In this document: positions 23,910-31,762 of the stretch, piece after piece | Position numbering within the stretch: the stretch's first letter is position 1 | Layout of the letters: each line of letters begins with the position of its first letter | NCBI GenBank assembly: GCA_028715015.1 | Contig: JAQTLF010000002.1 | Location: 23,851-60,665 of the forward strand | DNA from: Candidatus Moraniibacteriota bacterium | GTDB lineage: Bacteria; Patescibacteriota; Minisyncoccia; Moranbacterales; GWC2-37-73 | DNA length: 36,815 nucleotides | Direction of reading: 5' to 3' | The notes under the pieces: generated by a model | Databases searched by the model: none | What the model was told of the DNA's origin: nothing | What the model saw: only the letters and a program-made list of their open reading frames with translations | Position numbers and translations under genes: made by a program

Positions 23910-23939
23910 AAGGGAGTGCTACAACTAGCATTCCCTTTT
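23910..23939. terminator. terminator between convergent genes
   Basis: AAGGGAGTGCTA (23910-23921) pairs with TAGCATTCCCTT (23926-23937), with one G-T wobble, followed by TT on the plus strand. It lies between the transpeptidase and the convergent DUF4258-like gene. Confidence 0.85.
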
Positions 23940-24450
23940 AAATTATCTCTTCAATTTCTCTCAAAATGTCTTCGGGGATCGGATTGCTTTTGGGACTCAC
24001 TCCAGGATAGCGCCAAGCCGAAATGATAATCAGCTTTTTAGGCATTAGCTTTCTTAGCTTTTTAGCTTTTTCTTCGCCAAGATTTTCTATATTTTTTATT
24101 ATCTCATTTTGTTTGGTGTTTGCATCTTGTTTCTTGAAATTTGCTCGTCCGTCGCGGAGTTGATACATCACCCATATTTCCTGATTCCACGACTCAACAG
24201 GCTTGCCCGCCGTAGCTTCAGCAGAAGCGAAGGAGGGTCTGCCCCATTTCGGTTTGACTGGTCCTTTTTTGATGCTTCCTACTGGCAGCATCACCGCCAC
24301 CGTGTTTTCCACAATTCCAGTTTCAATCCTCTTGGGATTTCTGATCACGCCCAAAACTTTCTGCTCGCTAAGACCATAATAGTGCATCTTTTCAGACACA
24401 TGCGCCGTCCATTGATATTTGTCAGAGTTTTTCGGTGTTTTCCATTGCAT
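23938..24450 (-). CDS. DUF4258/BrnT-like protein with repeat insertion
   Basis: 170 residues. The opening YQWTAHVSEKMHYYGLSEQK and VLGVIRNPKRIETG resemble the DUF4258/BrnT-like toxin fold (H-ekM---gis---V---i-nP). Residues about 70-85 read GRPSFASAEATAGKP, whose DNA (around 24198-24240) is a GC-rich near-palindrome that looks inserted in frame. A second low-complexity stretch, EEKAKKLRKLMPKK, comes from a run of AGCTTTTT-type repeats (24040-24076). The C-terminus KLIIISAWRYPG is conserved-looking. A toxin-like RNase role is possible but unproven, and no obvious antitoxin gene adjoins it. Confidence 0.6.
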   Translation of the reverse strand: MQWKTPKNSDKYQWTAHVSEKMHYYGLSEQKVLGVIRNPKRIETGIVENTVAVMLPVGSIKKGPVKPKWGRPSFASAEATAGKPVESWNQEIWVMYQLRDGRANFKKQDANTKQNEIIKNIENLGEEKAKKLRKLMPKKLIIISAWRYPGVSPKSNPIPEDILREIEEII

Positions 24451-24488
24451 GTAAGGTTTTCTTCAATAGTTTGGGTTTACGTTTATTT

Positions 24489-24677
24489 TCAACCTTTTAA
24501 TAACTTTTTGTTTTGCGGAAATGTCACTAAGTGCATATCAACAAAATTGAAACTATTCATAAAGAACCACTCCATTGGATCAAGTAGTTTTTTACAAAGT
24601 GGACACATATGATCAACATTACCAATTTGAATAGCATTTTTATAATCATGCATACATATCAACTTTTTATTTTTCAT
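24489..24677 (-). CDS. small cysteine/histidine protein coupled to dinD
   Basis: 62 residues with MHDYKNAIQIGNVDHMCPLC, giving a CxxC motif preceded by histidines, perhaps a small zinc site. The ATG at 24677 lies inside the end of dinD, overlapping by 11 bases, so translation is probably coupled. No family is recognised. Only one CxxC pair is present, so zinc binding is a guess. Confidence 0.55.
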   Translation of the reverse strand: MKNKKLICMHDYKNAIQIGNVDHMCPLCKKLLDPMEWFFMNSFNFVDMHLVTFPQNKKLLKG

Positions 24678-25491
24678 ATTCGTTTTTTGCTAAGATAATT
24701 TTTTTATCCTTAACTTTCTTAATCCGTGTTTTCGCTTTGCAAATTCCATCTGCAACTGGCAATTCCTCAGGCATTGTGCCTCCCAATTCTTCTATTGTTT
24801 TTCTAACTTTTTGTCCAACTGCATAGTGCGTCAAGTTTGCATTCATCTCACCTCTTATCTTTTCTCTGCGCAATTTTGCATCCGCTTGCGTGGCGCGAAA
24901 CAAATTTGCTGCCAGTTCCTCACTTCCCATATGATCAAGTATTTTTTGAGATTTTTTTAATCCCTTCTTTTCATGAATATCATTTGCATCTAGTCCGCCA
25001 TACAAACCCTTGTACCCATAATTTTGAAATTTGCCATAATTTTCCACGCCAGCATTCTCAGCAGCTTCGGCCAATGAAGTATTGTGCTTACTTATATCAT
25101 CACGCAGATTTAATCTCTTACTATCTTCAATGAGTTGATCAGTTTTTTCCTGTCGTCTTGTTTGAATTGCAAAATATGTTTGCCCTAAGGCAACAACTTC
25201 TTTTGCTGGATCAGAATTTTGGATAATAAGATAGCAAGCATAACGCGACAAATATATTGTTTCTATTAATCTTTCAGCTCCTGAGCCTAGACTAACCATT
25301 TCGTTGACATCAACGAAATGGTTGTGGATAACTTGACCACTATTCTTACAAGCCTCTTTCGCTTTATTAATAACTAGCAAAAAGTTACGATAATCCACAT
25401 ATTCCAAAACCTTTGCCAAATCGCGAGATGACCAAAATTCACTCTGATATTCATTCATCCTCTTTATTTCTTCAAAAATAGTACTGCGCAT
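24667..25491 (-). CDS. dinD: DinD-family DNA-damage-inducible protein
   Basis: 274 residues that follow E. coli DinD closely along their whole length. These include FEEIKRMNEYQSEFWSSRDL, LSRYACYLIIQN, VVALGQTYFAIQTRRQE, YKGLYGGLDANDIHEKKGLK, KILDHMGSEELAANLFRATQ and a C-terminal VRKTIEELGGTMPEELP. The N-terminal part is a BRO-N-type domain. DinD is SOS-induced in E. coli and inhibits RecA filaments in vitro. The start at 25491 is preferred because it keeps FEEIK. The promoter ahead holds a dyad, but I see no E. coli-type LexA box. Confidence 0.92.
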   Translation of the reverse strand: MRSTIFEEIKRMNEYQSEFWSSRDLAKVLEYVDYRNFLLVINKAKEACKNSGQVIHNHFVDVNEMVSLGSGAERLIETIYLSRYACYLIIQNSDPAKEVVALGQTYFAIQTRRQEKTDQLIEDSKRLNLRDDISKHNTSLAEAAENAGVENYGKFQNYGYKGLYGGLDANDIHEKKGLKKSQKILDHMGSEELAANLFRATQADAKLRREKIRGEMNANLTHYAVGQKVRKTIEELGGTMPEELPVADGICKAKTRIKKVKDKKIILAKNEYEK

Positions 25492-25503
25492 ATTTTTATT
25501 TTT

Positions 25504-25548
25504 AGTGACTTATACTGATATATTATCACTATAATAAAAAGACGTCAA
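25504..25548 (-). promoter_or_regulatory. promoter of the dinD operon with dyad
   Basis: On the minus strand TTGACG (25543-25548), 17 bases, TAATAT (25520-25525). AGTGA and TCACT (25504-25508, 25526-25530) form a dyad across the -10 box, which a repressor could occupy. Confidence 0.7.
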
Positions 25549-25623
25549 ACATATATTTGCTTTCCGCCTTTTTTATTTTATATTCAAATTTTCTAATAAG
25601 CTAAGAAGCTAAGGCCTGATAAA

Positions 25624-26520
25624 CTATTTGATATCCATTCCTCTCAGCCTTGCGATTCTCTCTTCCATGGGCGGATGGGTGGAAAAAAGTTTGGAAATTT
25701 TGTTTCCTTTGAAAGGATTGGCAATGAAAAGATGGGCAGTGGCGCGATTGGCAGCTTCGAGAGGTTCCTGATCGGTGGAAATTTTTTCCAAAGCTCTGGC
25801 CAATCCTTCGGGATAGCGGGTGAGCAAGGCGCCATCGGCATCAGCCAAAAATTCCCGCTTGCGAGAGATTGCCAATTGCATCATCATGGCTGCAATCGGG
25901 GCAATAATGGACAAAAGAAGACCCACAATCATCATGATCATGCCAAAACTGCTATTGTTGTCTTCGTCATTATCTCTTCCGCCAAAAATTGACCACGTAC
26001 GAAACCAATCAGCCATCAAAGCCACGAATCCGACCAAAACGACAACCACCGTCGAAAGCAGAATGTCGCGATTGCCGATGTGTGAAAGTTCATGCGCAAT
26101 CACGCCTTCCAGCTCAATTTTCTCCAATTTGTCCAAAAGTCCAGTGGTCACGCAAATGACGCCATGCTCAGGATCTCGCCCAGTAGCAAAGGCATTTGGC
26201 GCGCTGTCTTCGATGATATATATTTTTGGCGCCGGGAGTCCGGCAGTTATGCACAGGTTTTCCACAAGGTGGTATAACTCACGGGCATTGTCATGGGTGA
26301 CCTCTTTGGCGCTGCTCATGGCCAAAACAATCTTGTCACTCCACCAATATGAGCCAAAACTCATCACGATTGAAAAAATCACTGCCACATACAGAATATT
26401 GCTGTTTCCCATGGCCCCGGCAAAAACATAGCCCACTCCAATGACAAAAAGCAAAAAACCTGTGATATACACCCAGGTCAGCCGCGTATTTTTGTCTGCT
26501 TGATCGTATAAAGTCGCCAT
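25624..26520 (-). CDS. htpX: HtpX-type membrane zinc metalloprotease
   Basis: 298 residues. Two N-terminal helices (15-37, 43-60) precede the M48 catalytic part with EGVIAHELSHIGNRD (H143, E144, H147). SRKREFLADADGALLTRYPE supplies the third zinc ligand. Two more helices lie between (about 155-172, 192-217), and STHPPMEERIARL ends the protein. HtpX degrades damaged membrane proteins. lemA lies upstream on the same strand, with a four-helix-bundle gene in between; htpX-lemA pairs are common. Confidence 0.95.
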   Translation of the reverse strand: MATLYDQADKNTRLTWVYITGFLLFVIGVGYVFAGAMGNSNILYVAVIFSIVMSFGSYWWSDKIVLAMSSAKEVTHDNARELYHLVENLCITAGLPAPKIYIIEDSAPNAFATGRDPEHGVICVTTGLLDKLEKIELEGVIAHELSHIGNRDILLSTVVVVLVGFVALMADWFRTWSIFGGRDNDEDNNSSFGMIMMIVGLLLSIIAPIAAMMMQLAISRKREFLADADGALLTRYPEGLARALEKISTDQEPLEAANRATAHLFIANPFKGNKISKLFSTHPPMEERIARLRGMDIK

Positions 26521-26554
26521 AAATGTTCTATGTGTTATAAGTGTTCTTTGTGTT

Positions 26555-26932
26555 CTATTTACTGATTGTTTTTGTCAAAAATTTATCCAAAGCAATTAAT
26601 TTGAAATACAATTCTTGAATTATTTTTTGACTTTTTTCGTGCTCCTCTTTTGTGATATATTCTTGTCTGAGTGAAATTTCCAGACAAGTCATCGTTTCCA
26701 TTAAGGAGCCAAGTGCTATTCGCACAAAGGATGCAAAATCCTTTTTAGTTCTTTTAGCACTTCCCTCTGCAATATTAAGAGGAACCGAAACAGCTGCTCT
26801 TCTTATTTGAGACACAAGTGAAAATTTTTCTTCACTCGGAAATTTTTTTGTAATTGCATAAATAAAATCAACCAAACTCATTCCAAGCTGCCAAACATCT
26901 AGACGATAAAAACCGAACTCAATTTTTTGCAT
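26555..26932 (-). CDS. four-helix-bundle protein (23S rRNA IVS-type family)
   Basis: 125 residues from the ATG at 26932; three codons further upstream only a TTG is available. YRLDVWQLGMSLVDFIYAIT, FPSEEKFSLVSQIRRAAVSV and PLNIAEGSAKRTKKDFASF are the hallmarks of the four-helix-bundle family first seen as the protein coded in 23S rRNA intervening sequences. Its role is unknown, and it is often found as a mobile-looking solo gene. Here it splits the htpX-lemA pair. Confidence 0.92.
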   Translation of the reverse strand: MQKIEFGFYRLDVWQLGMSLVDFIYAITKKFPSEEKFSLVSQIRRAAVSVPLNIAEGSAKRTKKDFASFVRIALGSLMETMTCLEISLRQEYITKEEHEKSQKIIQELYFKLIALDKFLTKTISK

Positions 26933-26983
26933 AGCATTCAAGCTAATTTATAACAATTACAACAATTACATCGCTTAGAACCC

Positions 26984-27526
26984 TTAGAACTTTACTTCCA
27001 CGTTTTCTCTTTCACTTTCTTCGGCGGCGAAAAATTCGCGTTTGGCAAAGCCAAGCATGTTGGCAAAAATGTTCGTTGGGAAAACTTGGATCTTGGTGTT
27101 GAAATCGCGAACATTGCCGTTGTAGAATCTGCGTGAAGCTTGGATTTTGTCTTCAGTGTCGGTCAATTCCCTTTGGAGTTCCAAGAAGTTTTGATTGGCT
27201 TTCAGGTCAGGATAGTTTTCACTGACAGCAAACAATGATTTCAATGTTCCGCTCAAGGCATTTTCTGTTTGTTCCTTTTCAGCTGTGGTTCCGGCATTCA
27301 TGGCAGCAGTGCGGGCAGCTGTCACTCTTTCGAACAATTCTTTTTCATGGGTGGCATATCCCTTCACAGTGTTGACCAGATTAGGAATCAAGTCATGTCT
27401 TCTTTTCAATTGCACATCAATGTCACTCCAAGCTTCGTCCACACGGTTTTTGAGGGTGATTAACCCGTTGTACATTCCCACCAAAACCAAGGCGAGCACA
27501 ACAATGACGATTAGTCCGATTATCAT
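26984..27526 (-). CDS. lemA: LemA family protein
   Basis: 180 residues. One N-terminal helix (1-18) anchors a cytosolic or periplasmic helical bundle. YNGLITLKNRVDEAWSDIDV and QLKRRHDLIPNLVNTVKGYA are family signatures, followed by TDTEDKIQASRRFYNGNVRD and FPTNIFANMLGF. Its function is not well understood; it often pairs with HtpX, as here. Confidence 0.95.
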   Translation of the reverse strand: MIIGLIVIVVLALVLVGMYNGLITLKNRVDEAWSDIDVQLKRRHDLIPNLVNTVKGYATHEKELFERVTAARTAAMNAGTTAEKEQTENALSGTLKSLFAVSENYPDLKANQNFLELQRELTDTEDKIQASRRFYNGNVRDFNTKIQVFPTNIFANMLGFAKREFFAAEESERENVEVKF

Positions 27527-27739
27527 AAAAGTTTTTATGCCTACCGATGTTGTGGGTTTTCCACCACGCCAGAGACAAAATTAGATTATCTTCATTATAC
27601 ACCAACAGCCCGCTTTGAAAAAGAGAACTGTCTGCAAAACTAATACGCGTTTTTGATGCAAATATTTCCCAAAGATCAATTCAGAAAAAATATGCTATAC
27701 TTATATTGAAGCTTATCAATTAATTTTAACTGAAAAAAT

Positions 27740-28183
27740 ATGTTGGAATTCATTTCTCCTTATGCGGTCTTTCTTATTCCGATCATAGTTGGAATAATCG
27801 TCCAAGCCATCAAGTTTACCATCTATAGCATCAAACACGGTTTTGACATCCGCTATGCATTCACCCATGGTCACATGCCAAGCGCCCACACCGCCTTGGC
27901 AATTTCATTGGTGACTTCAGTGGGATTCTATGAGGGCATCAGTGACGCATCATTTGCCATCGCCATCGTGTTGGCTTTCATCATCATTGACGATGCCACC
28001 AGGCTTCGCATGCATCTGGGAGACCAAGGACGCTATCTCAACATGCTCATCGAACAACTCAATATCAATGAACAGCAATACCCACGCCTCAAAGAACGCA
28101 TGGGTCATCGGGTCAGCGAAGTCATTGTCGGCGGAATTGTCGGCTTCGCACTGACAGCCCTTTTGATAAGACTTCTTGCTTAA
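27740..28183 (+). CDS. divergent PAP2 family (DUF212) membrane protein
   Basis: 147 residues. THGHMPSAHTALAISL holds the PSxH motif of the phosphatase/haloperoxidase-like fold. DDATRLRMHLGDQGRYLNML and MGHRVSEVIVGGIVGF match the rest of the family (DUF212, as YuiD). Helices lie at about 8-30, 50-70, 76-92 and 128-146. A lipid-phosphate phosphatase role is assumed for the family. It is one of few plus-strand genes in the backbone here. Confidence 0.9.
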   Translation: MLEFISPYAVFLIPIIVGIIVQAIKFTIYSIKHGFDIRYAFTHGHMPSAHTALAISLVTSVGFYEGISDASFAIAIVLAFIIIDDATRLRMHLGDQGRYLNMLIEQLNINEQQYPRLKERMGHRVSEVIVGGIVGFALTALLIRLLA

Positions 28184-28337
28184 ACTAAAAACAACATCAA
28201 AATAAAAACAACAAACAAAAATCCAAATGACAAAATCCAAATTTCCAATAAATGACTCACCAAATGTCTAAAAACTTTTAGGCTTTGAGGTTTTAGATTT
28301 TGTTTGATATTGGAAATTGAGATTTGAGATTTTTTGG
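28184..28337. repeat. intergenic A/T-repeat segment
   Basis: Short units such as AAATCCAAAT/AATTTCCAAT and TTGGAAATTGAGATTTGAGATT recur on both strands between the convergent DUF212 and murE-like genes. It looks like a degenerate dispersed repeat, with no open frame. Confidence 0.5.
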
Positions 28338-29714
28338 TTATTGTTTCTTGTTTCTTGTGTCTTGCAAAACTTTTAGTTCTTCTTCAATCACCTGGCGATC
28401 ATTCCAAGGGATTTTTTTGTCGCCGACAACCATGGATTCGAAATTGCCCATGCCAGTGACGCAGACGATGTCGTCAGGATTTGCCAATTGAAGCGCCTTG
28501 TTGATCGCCTCTCGCCTATCAATAATGGCAAAAAGATTTTCTTCTTCAGTTTTGTTTTTGATGCCAGCTTTGATTTCATCAATAATTGTTTGGGGTTTTT
28601 CATGATACGGTTCGTCATTGGTCAAAATGACAATGTCGGCCTGTTTTGCCACGATTTCTCCCATAATGGGACGTTTTCCTTTGTCACGATCGCCGCAAGA
28701 TCCAAAAACTGCGATGATTTTGGCAGTCGGCTTTTTGATCTCACTTAAGAGTTTGTATAGTCTTTCCAGGGCATTTGGAGTCAAGGCGAAATCAACCAGG
28801 ATATTGACCCCTATTTCGTTTTCTATGGCCTCCATTCGCCCCGGCACGCCCTTTATTTTCGAAAGAGCATAACTTGCCTGTTCCAAATCAATGCCCTCTC
28901 CAAGAGCCACACAAACGGCTGCAAGCGCATTTTCGACATTGAAAATTCCAGGCAAATTCAAGGTGAATTGTGCCTGCCCGGCCAGGGAATTTTGAACCTT
29001 GAATTTTGAAAAATTTATTCCCAATTCAACATCTTTTGCATAAACATATTGCAATCGGTCATCAGTCAGCGGCAATCGTGTTTCCTTGGTTGAATATGCA
29101 ATTTTTTTATCAACATTGAAATTCAAAAATTCTTTCGGATCATCCATGTCAGCATTAACAATGATGACTGATGACTTATGACTGATGACTTTTGTTTGTT
29201 TTGCCACCATTGCAAAAAGTTTCCCCTTCGCTTCCCTATATTTTTCCATCGTCTTATGATAGTCCAAATGTTCGCGTGTCACGTTGGTAATGACGGCCAC
29301 GTCAAATGCAACGCCCCAGACGCGATGCTGATCCAAAGAATGCGAAGATGTTTCCAAAACCAAATATTCGCAGCCAGCCTTAACCGCTTTTTTGATGAAT
29401 CTTTGCAAGGCAAAAGCCGATTCCGTGGTGAAATGCGAAAGATTTTTTTCTTCGACGCCATTGATCCTGAAGTTTATGGTCGAAGCCATGGCCACTTTCC
29501 GTGCCACGTGATCACCAGATTTTATGGGGTTTCCAGTTTCCTGCAAAATTTCTGCAATCATCTGCACGGTCGTGGTTTTGCCGTCAGTTCCAGTAACCCC
29601 GATGACTCTCAACTTTCTCGATGGAAAACCGAAGATGACATTGGCCGCAATCGCTTGCGCCAGGTGATAGAGATTTTTGAGAGATTGAGGAAAGAGAGAT
29701 TTGATAAAATGCAT
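28338..29714 (-). CDS. murE: MurE-like Mur ligase lacking the N-terminal domain
   Basis: 458 residues. VIGVTGTDGKTTT (37-49) is the ATP-binding loop. FTTESAFALQRF and VLETSSHSLDQHRV follow, then TNVTREHLDYHKT and the C-terminal VFGSCGDRDKGKRPIMGE. The usual MurE substrate motif DNPR is replaced by TNDEPYHEKP. The N-terminal UDP-MurNAc domain of about 90 residues is missing, as in some CPR ligases, and the sequence begins with a hydrophobic helix. It should add an amino acid to UDP-MurNAc-peptide in wall synthesis, but which one is unclear. Two low-complexity stretches (KVISHKSSVIIV, NFSKFKVQNSLAGQ) coincide with DNA repeats. Confidence 0.85.
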   Translation of the reverse strand: MHFIKSLFPQSLKNLYHLAQAIAANVIFGFPSRKLRVIGVTGTDGKTTTVQMIAEILQETGNPIKSGDHVARKVAMASTINFRINGVEEKNLSHFTTESAFALQRFIKKAVKAGCEYLVLETSSHSLDQHRVWGVAFDVAVITNVTREHLDYHKTMEKYREAKGKLFAMVAKQTKVISHKSSVIIVNADMDDPKEFLNFNVDKKIAYSTKETRLPLTDDRLQYVYAKDVELGINFSKFKVQNSLAGQAQFTLNLPGIFNVENALAAVCVALGEGIDLEQASYALSKIKGVPGRMEAIENEIGVNILVDFALTPNALERLYKLLSEIKKPTAKIIAVFGSCGDRDKGKRPIMGEIVAKQADIVILTNDEPYHEKPQTIIDEIKAGIKNKTEEENLFAIIDRREAINKALQLANPDDIVCVTGMGNFESMVVGDKKIPWNDRQVIEEELKVLQDTRNKKQ

Positions 29715-29818
29715 AATTTTAAGTTTTAATTTTGAAGTTTTAAGTTTTAAATCAAATCCTAATTTATTAAATTTTAAATTTAAAACTCATTTCAAACTTA
29801 AAATTTAAAACTAAAAAC
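29715..29818. repeat. AT-rich intergenic repeat (TTTTAAGTTTTAA units)
   Basis: The units AATTTTAAGTTTTAA, AAATTTTAAATTTAAAA and AAACTTAAAATTTAAAAC repeat imperfectly in both directions. The same kind of sequence appears inside pyk and the murE-like gene. Confidence 0.55.
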
Positions 29819-30856
29819 TTATCTGCGTATTCTGACTGCAAAACTTTTTGCTGCCTGTAAACCTCGATATACCCAGTATTTACGCGGGTTTATGATGATA
29901 TCATGGCTTCCTGGAAACACGACGGGCTTTGTTTTGGGAGAAAATCCCAGTTTGAAAGTCGTGATCCCCTCCCATGTATTCTTACTATTGACTGCTGACC
30001 ATTGACCATTGACGGTTTTCACTCCTCCAAAATCATATTTGGTGCACCCCATTTCTTTGGCATCCAAAATGGCTTGCCATTGCAACGAGAACGGCGCCAT
30101 CAAATTGCGATGCAGATTGCCGGAAGCGCCATGCAGATATGTGGCCGTATCGCCAAAGAACAAAACCAGATTGGCCGCAATTATTTTGCCGTCATATTCC
30201 GCCACATAGATCCGCAGCATGTCACTGGGCAATGTTTCTATCATCTTGCGATAATATTCATCGGGATGAGCGGTGATGCCGTGGCGCGCTGCCATTTTGC
30301 TTGTAAGTCTCAAAAATTCATCGACATATTCATTTTTTTCTGAGTCGATGCCTGATGTCTGATGACTGATGACTTTTATTCCCTTCTTTTGTGCGAGACC
30401 AATATTATATCTCGTCTTCGGTTTCATCTCGCACAGCAGATTTTCAGCCGTTTTTGAAATGTCCAACACGAAAACTTCTTTGGGTTGCATGTCATGCGGC
30501 GCTCTTATTATTTTGTAATCAGTCCGCCTTTGGCGGATTACTCCCAAACTTTCTCGGATAAAATCCAATGAACGCGAATCTTTTGGCTCAATCCGAATCC
30601 AACCCGCACTTTCCTTCTTTGCCAAATCGATCAGTTCTTGCATCCTTGATTTTTGTTCCATGTTCCATGCTCCATGTTCCATGACCGGCCCACGAGGACA
30701 ATAGAAATACTTTCCCACCATTGGCAACTCGTGCTCAACAATGCTGGCTGAAAAAACCTCATTTTCAACAAAATGAGTCTTTCTGCCCACGCTTTCCTGA
30801 AACCTGCGCCAATTGGCGGACTGCAAGAATTCTGAATTTTTGGCTTTATTTTCCAT
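29819..30856 (-). CDS. FemX/FemAB-type peptidoglycan bridge aminoacyltransferase
   Basis: 345 residues of two GNAT-like halves. SANWRRFQESVGRKTHFVEN opens the family. FVLDISKTAENLLCEMKPKT then RYNIGLAQKKGIKV, TAHPDEYYRKMIETLPSDML, IYVAEYDGKIIAANLVLFFG and TYLHGASGNLHRNLMAPFSL are FemABX signatures. Such enzymes use aminoacyl-tRNA to build lipid II side chains. Four short segments (MEHGAWNMEQ; GVIRQRRTDY; ISHQTSGIDS; VNGQWSAVNSK) are coded by DNA that is repetitive or palindromic, and look like in-frame additions at loops. Confidence 0.88.
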   Translation of the reverse strand: MENKAKNSEFLQSANWRRFQESVGRKTHFVENEVFSASIVEHELPMVGKYFYCPRGPVMEHGAWNMEQKSRMQELIDLAKKESAGWIRIEPKDSRSLDFIRESLGVIRQRRTDYKIIRAPHDMQPKEVFVLDISKTAENLLCEMKPKTRYNIGLAQKKGIKVISHQTSGIDSEKNEYVDEFLRLTSKMAARHGITAHPDEYYRKMIETLPSDMLRIYVAEYDGKIIAANLVLFFGDTATYLHGASGNLHRNLMAPFSLQWQAILDAKEMGCTKYDFGGVKTVNGQWSAVNSKNTWEGITTFKLGFSPKTKPVVFPGSHDIIINPRKYWVYRGLQAAKSFAVRIRR

Positions 30857-30886
30857 ATCTGGATTATATCAGGAAATTTAGGAAAA

Positions 30887-30919
30887 CAAAAAGAGTAAAT
30901 TTTTAAAGAAAATTTACTC
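30887..30919 (-). terminator. terminator of the pilin-like gene
   Basis: On the minus strand GAGTAAATTTT and AAAATTTACTC (30893-30919) form a perfect 11-bp stem with a five-base loop, followed by TTTTTGTTTT. Confidence 0.9.
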
Positions 30920-30955
30920 CTCCGTAAGGCTTATCAGAAAAAAATAATATATTTA

Positions 30956-31714
30956 TCACCAAGGGGATTGCGAACCAAAATTACTCCAATTTGTATTATT
31001 AAAATCACTATTATACCTACACACTGAAGCCGTTCCAGACATTGAATCAGTTTTGCAACAAAAAAGACCTCCATTGTTATAAGCACAAGCAATATTATAT
31101 CTTCCCGAGGTGCCTGCTGACCATGGGCTACCAATATCGCTCCATGATGAGTTACCATCACGTGAAGCTTTGCAGTTTGTTGCTCCAGTGTTTTGATTTA
31201 TTTTACAACAGGCCAATGGTGAGTTTGTAGTTAATGTGCAAGTAGTTTGATAGACATCCGCACCTGTTGCCGCCACTGCCACATTTACGGCGCGGACAGT
31301 ATTTTTGTATGTTCCGATTGATTTTATGTTGCGAACATCACTTACTTTAGCAGAAGAACAATCAATCTGGTTTCCGGCTTCATTAAAAAATGTGAGTTCG
31401 TATGATGAGCCATCTGGCCCAGCGGCTGCATTTCCAGAAGAAAACTTAACCCCATTGCAACTACCCAATGCAACAGCTATGGTATCAGTTGCATTAGCAG
31501 CGCCCAGTTTTTTCAAAGCCAACTGCACGCCGCTGTCAGCTGTCTGCAATGATTGCATGGAAAATTCCGTTCCACTGGCACTCTTTTTTCCAATGATCGT
31601 GGCCACTGAAAGAGAAGATGCGATGGCCAACATCATGGCCAAGATGATCAATGAATATGCCAACACCGAACCCCTGTATTTTTTGCCCAAAGCAACAATT
31701 TTTTGTTTGCTCAT
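30956..31714 (-). CDS. PilX-like pilin-type protein with two Cys-rich repeats
   Basis: 252 residues. A short basic leader precedes a long hydrophobic helix (about 14-45, GSVLAYSLIILAMMLAIASS), then SMQSLQTADSGVQLALKKL, the usual PilX/pseudopilin pattern. The C-terminal part has two copies of a cysteine unit: SPLACCKINQNTGATNCKA--WSDIGSPW (about 165-197) and GGLFCCKTDSMSGTASVCRY--WSNFGSQSPW (about 214-252). The protein is expected to be exposed and part of a type IV pilus-like assembly. The CC pairs may form disulfides. It has a terminator of its own. No other pilus gene is in the window. Confidence 0.7.
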   Translation of the reverse strand: MSKQKIVALGKKYRGSVLAYSLIILAMMLAIASSLSVATIIGKKSASGTEFSMQSLQTADSGVQLALKKLGAANATDTIAVALGSCNGVKFSSGNAAAGPDGSSYELTFFNEAGNQIDCSSAKVSDVRNIKSIGTYKNTVRAVNVAVAATGADVYQTTCTLTTNSPLACCKINQNTGATNCKASRDGNSSWSDIGSPWSAGTSGRYNIACAYNNGGLFCCKTDSMSGTASVCRYNSDFNNTNWSNFGSQSPW

Positions 31715-31762
31715 TTTTTTGTTTTATATGTTTTAAAAGTGTTTAAATTATACCACACTTTT

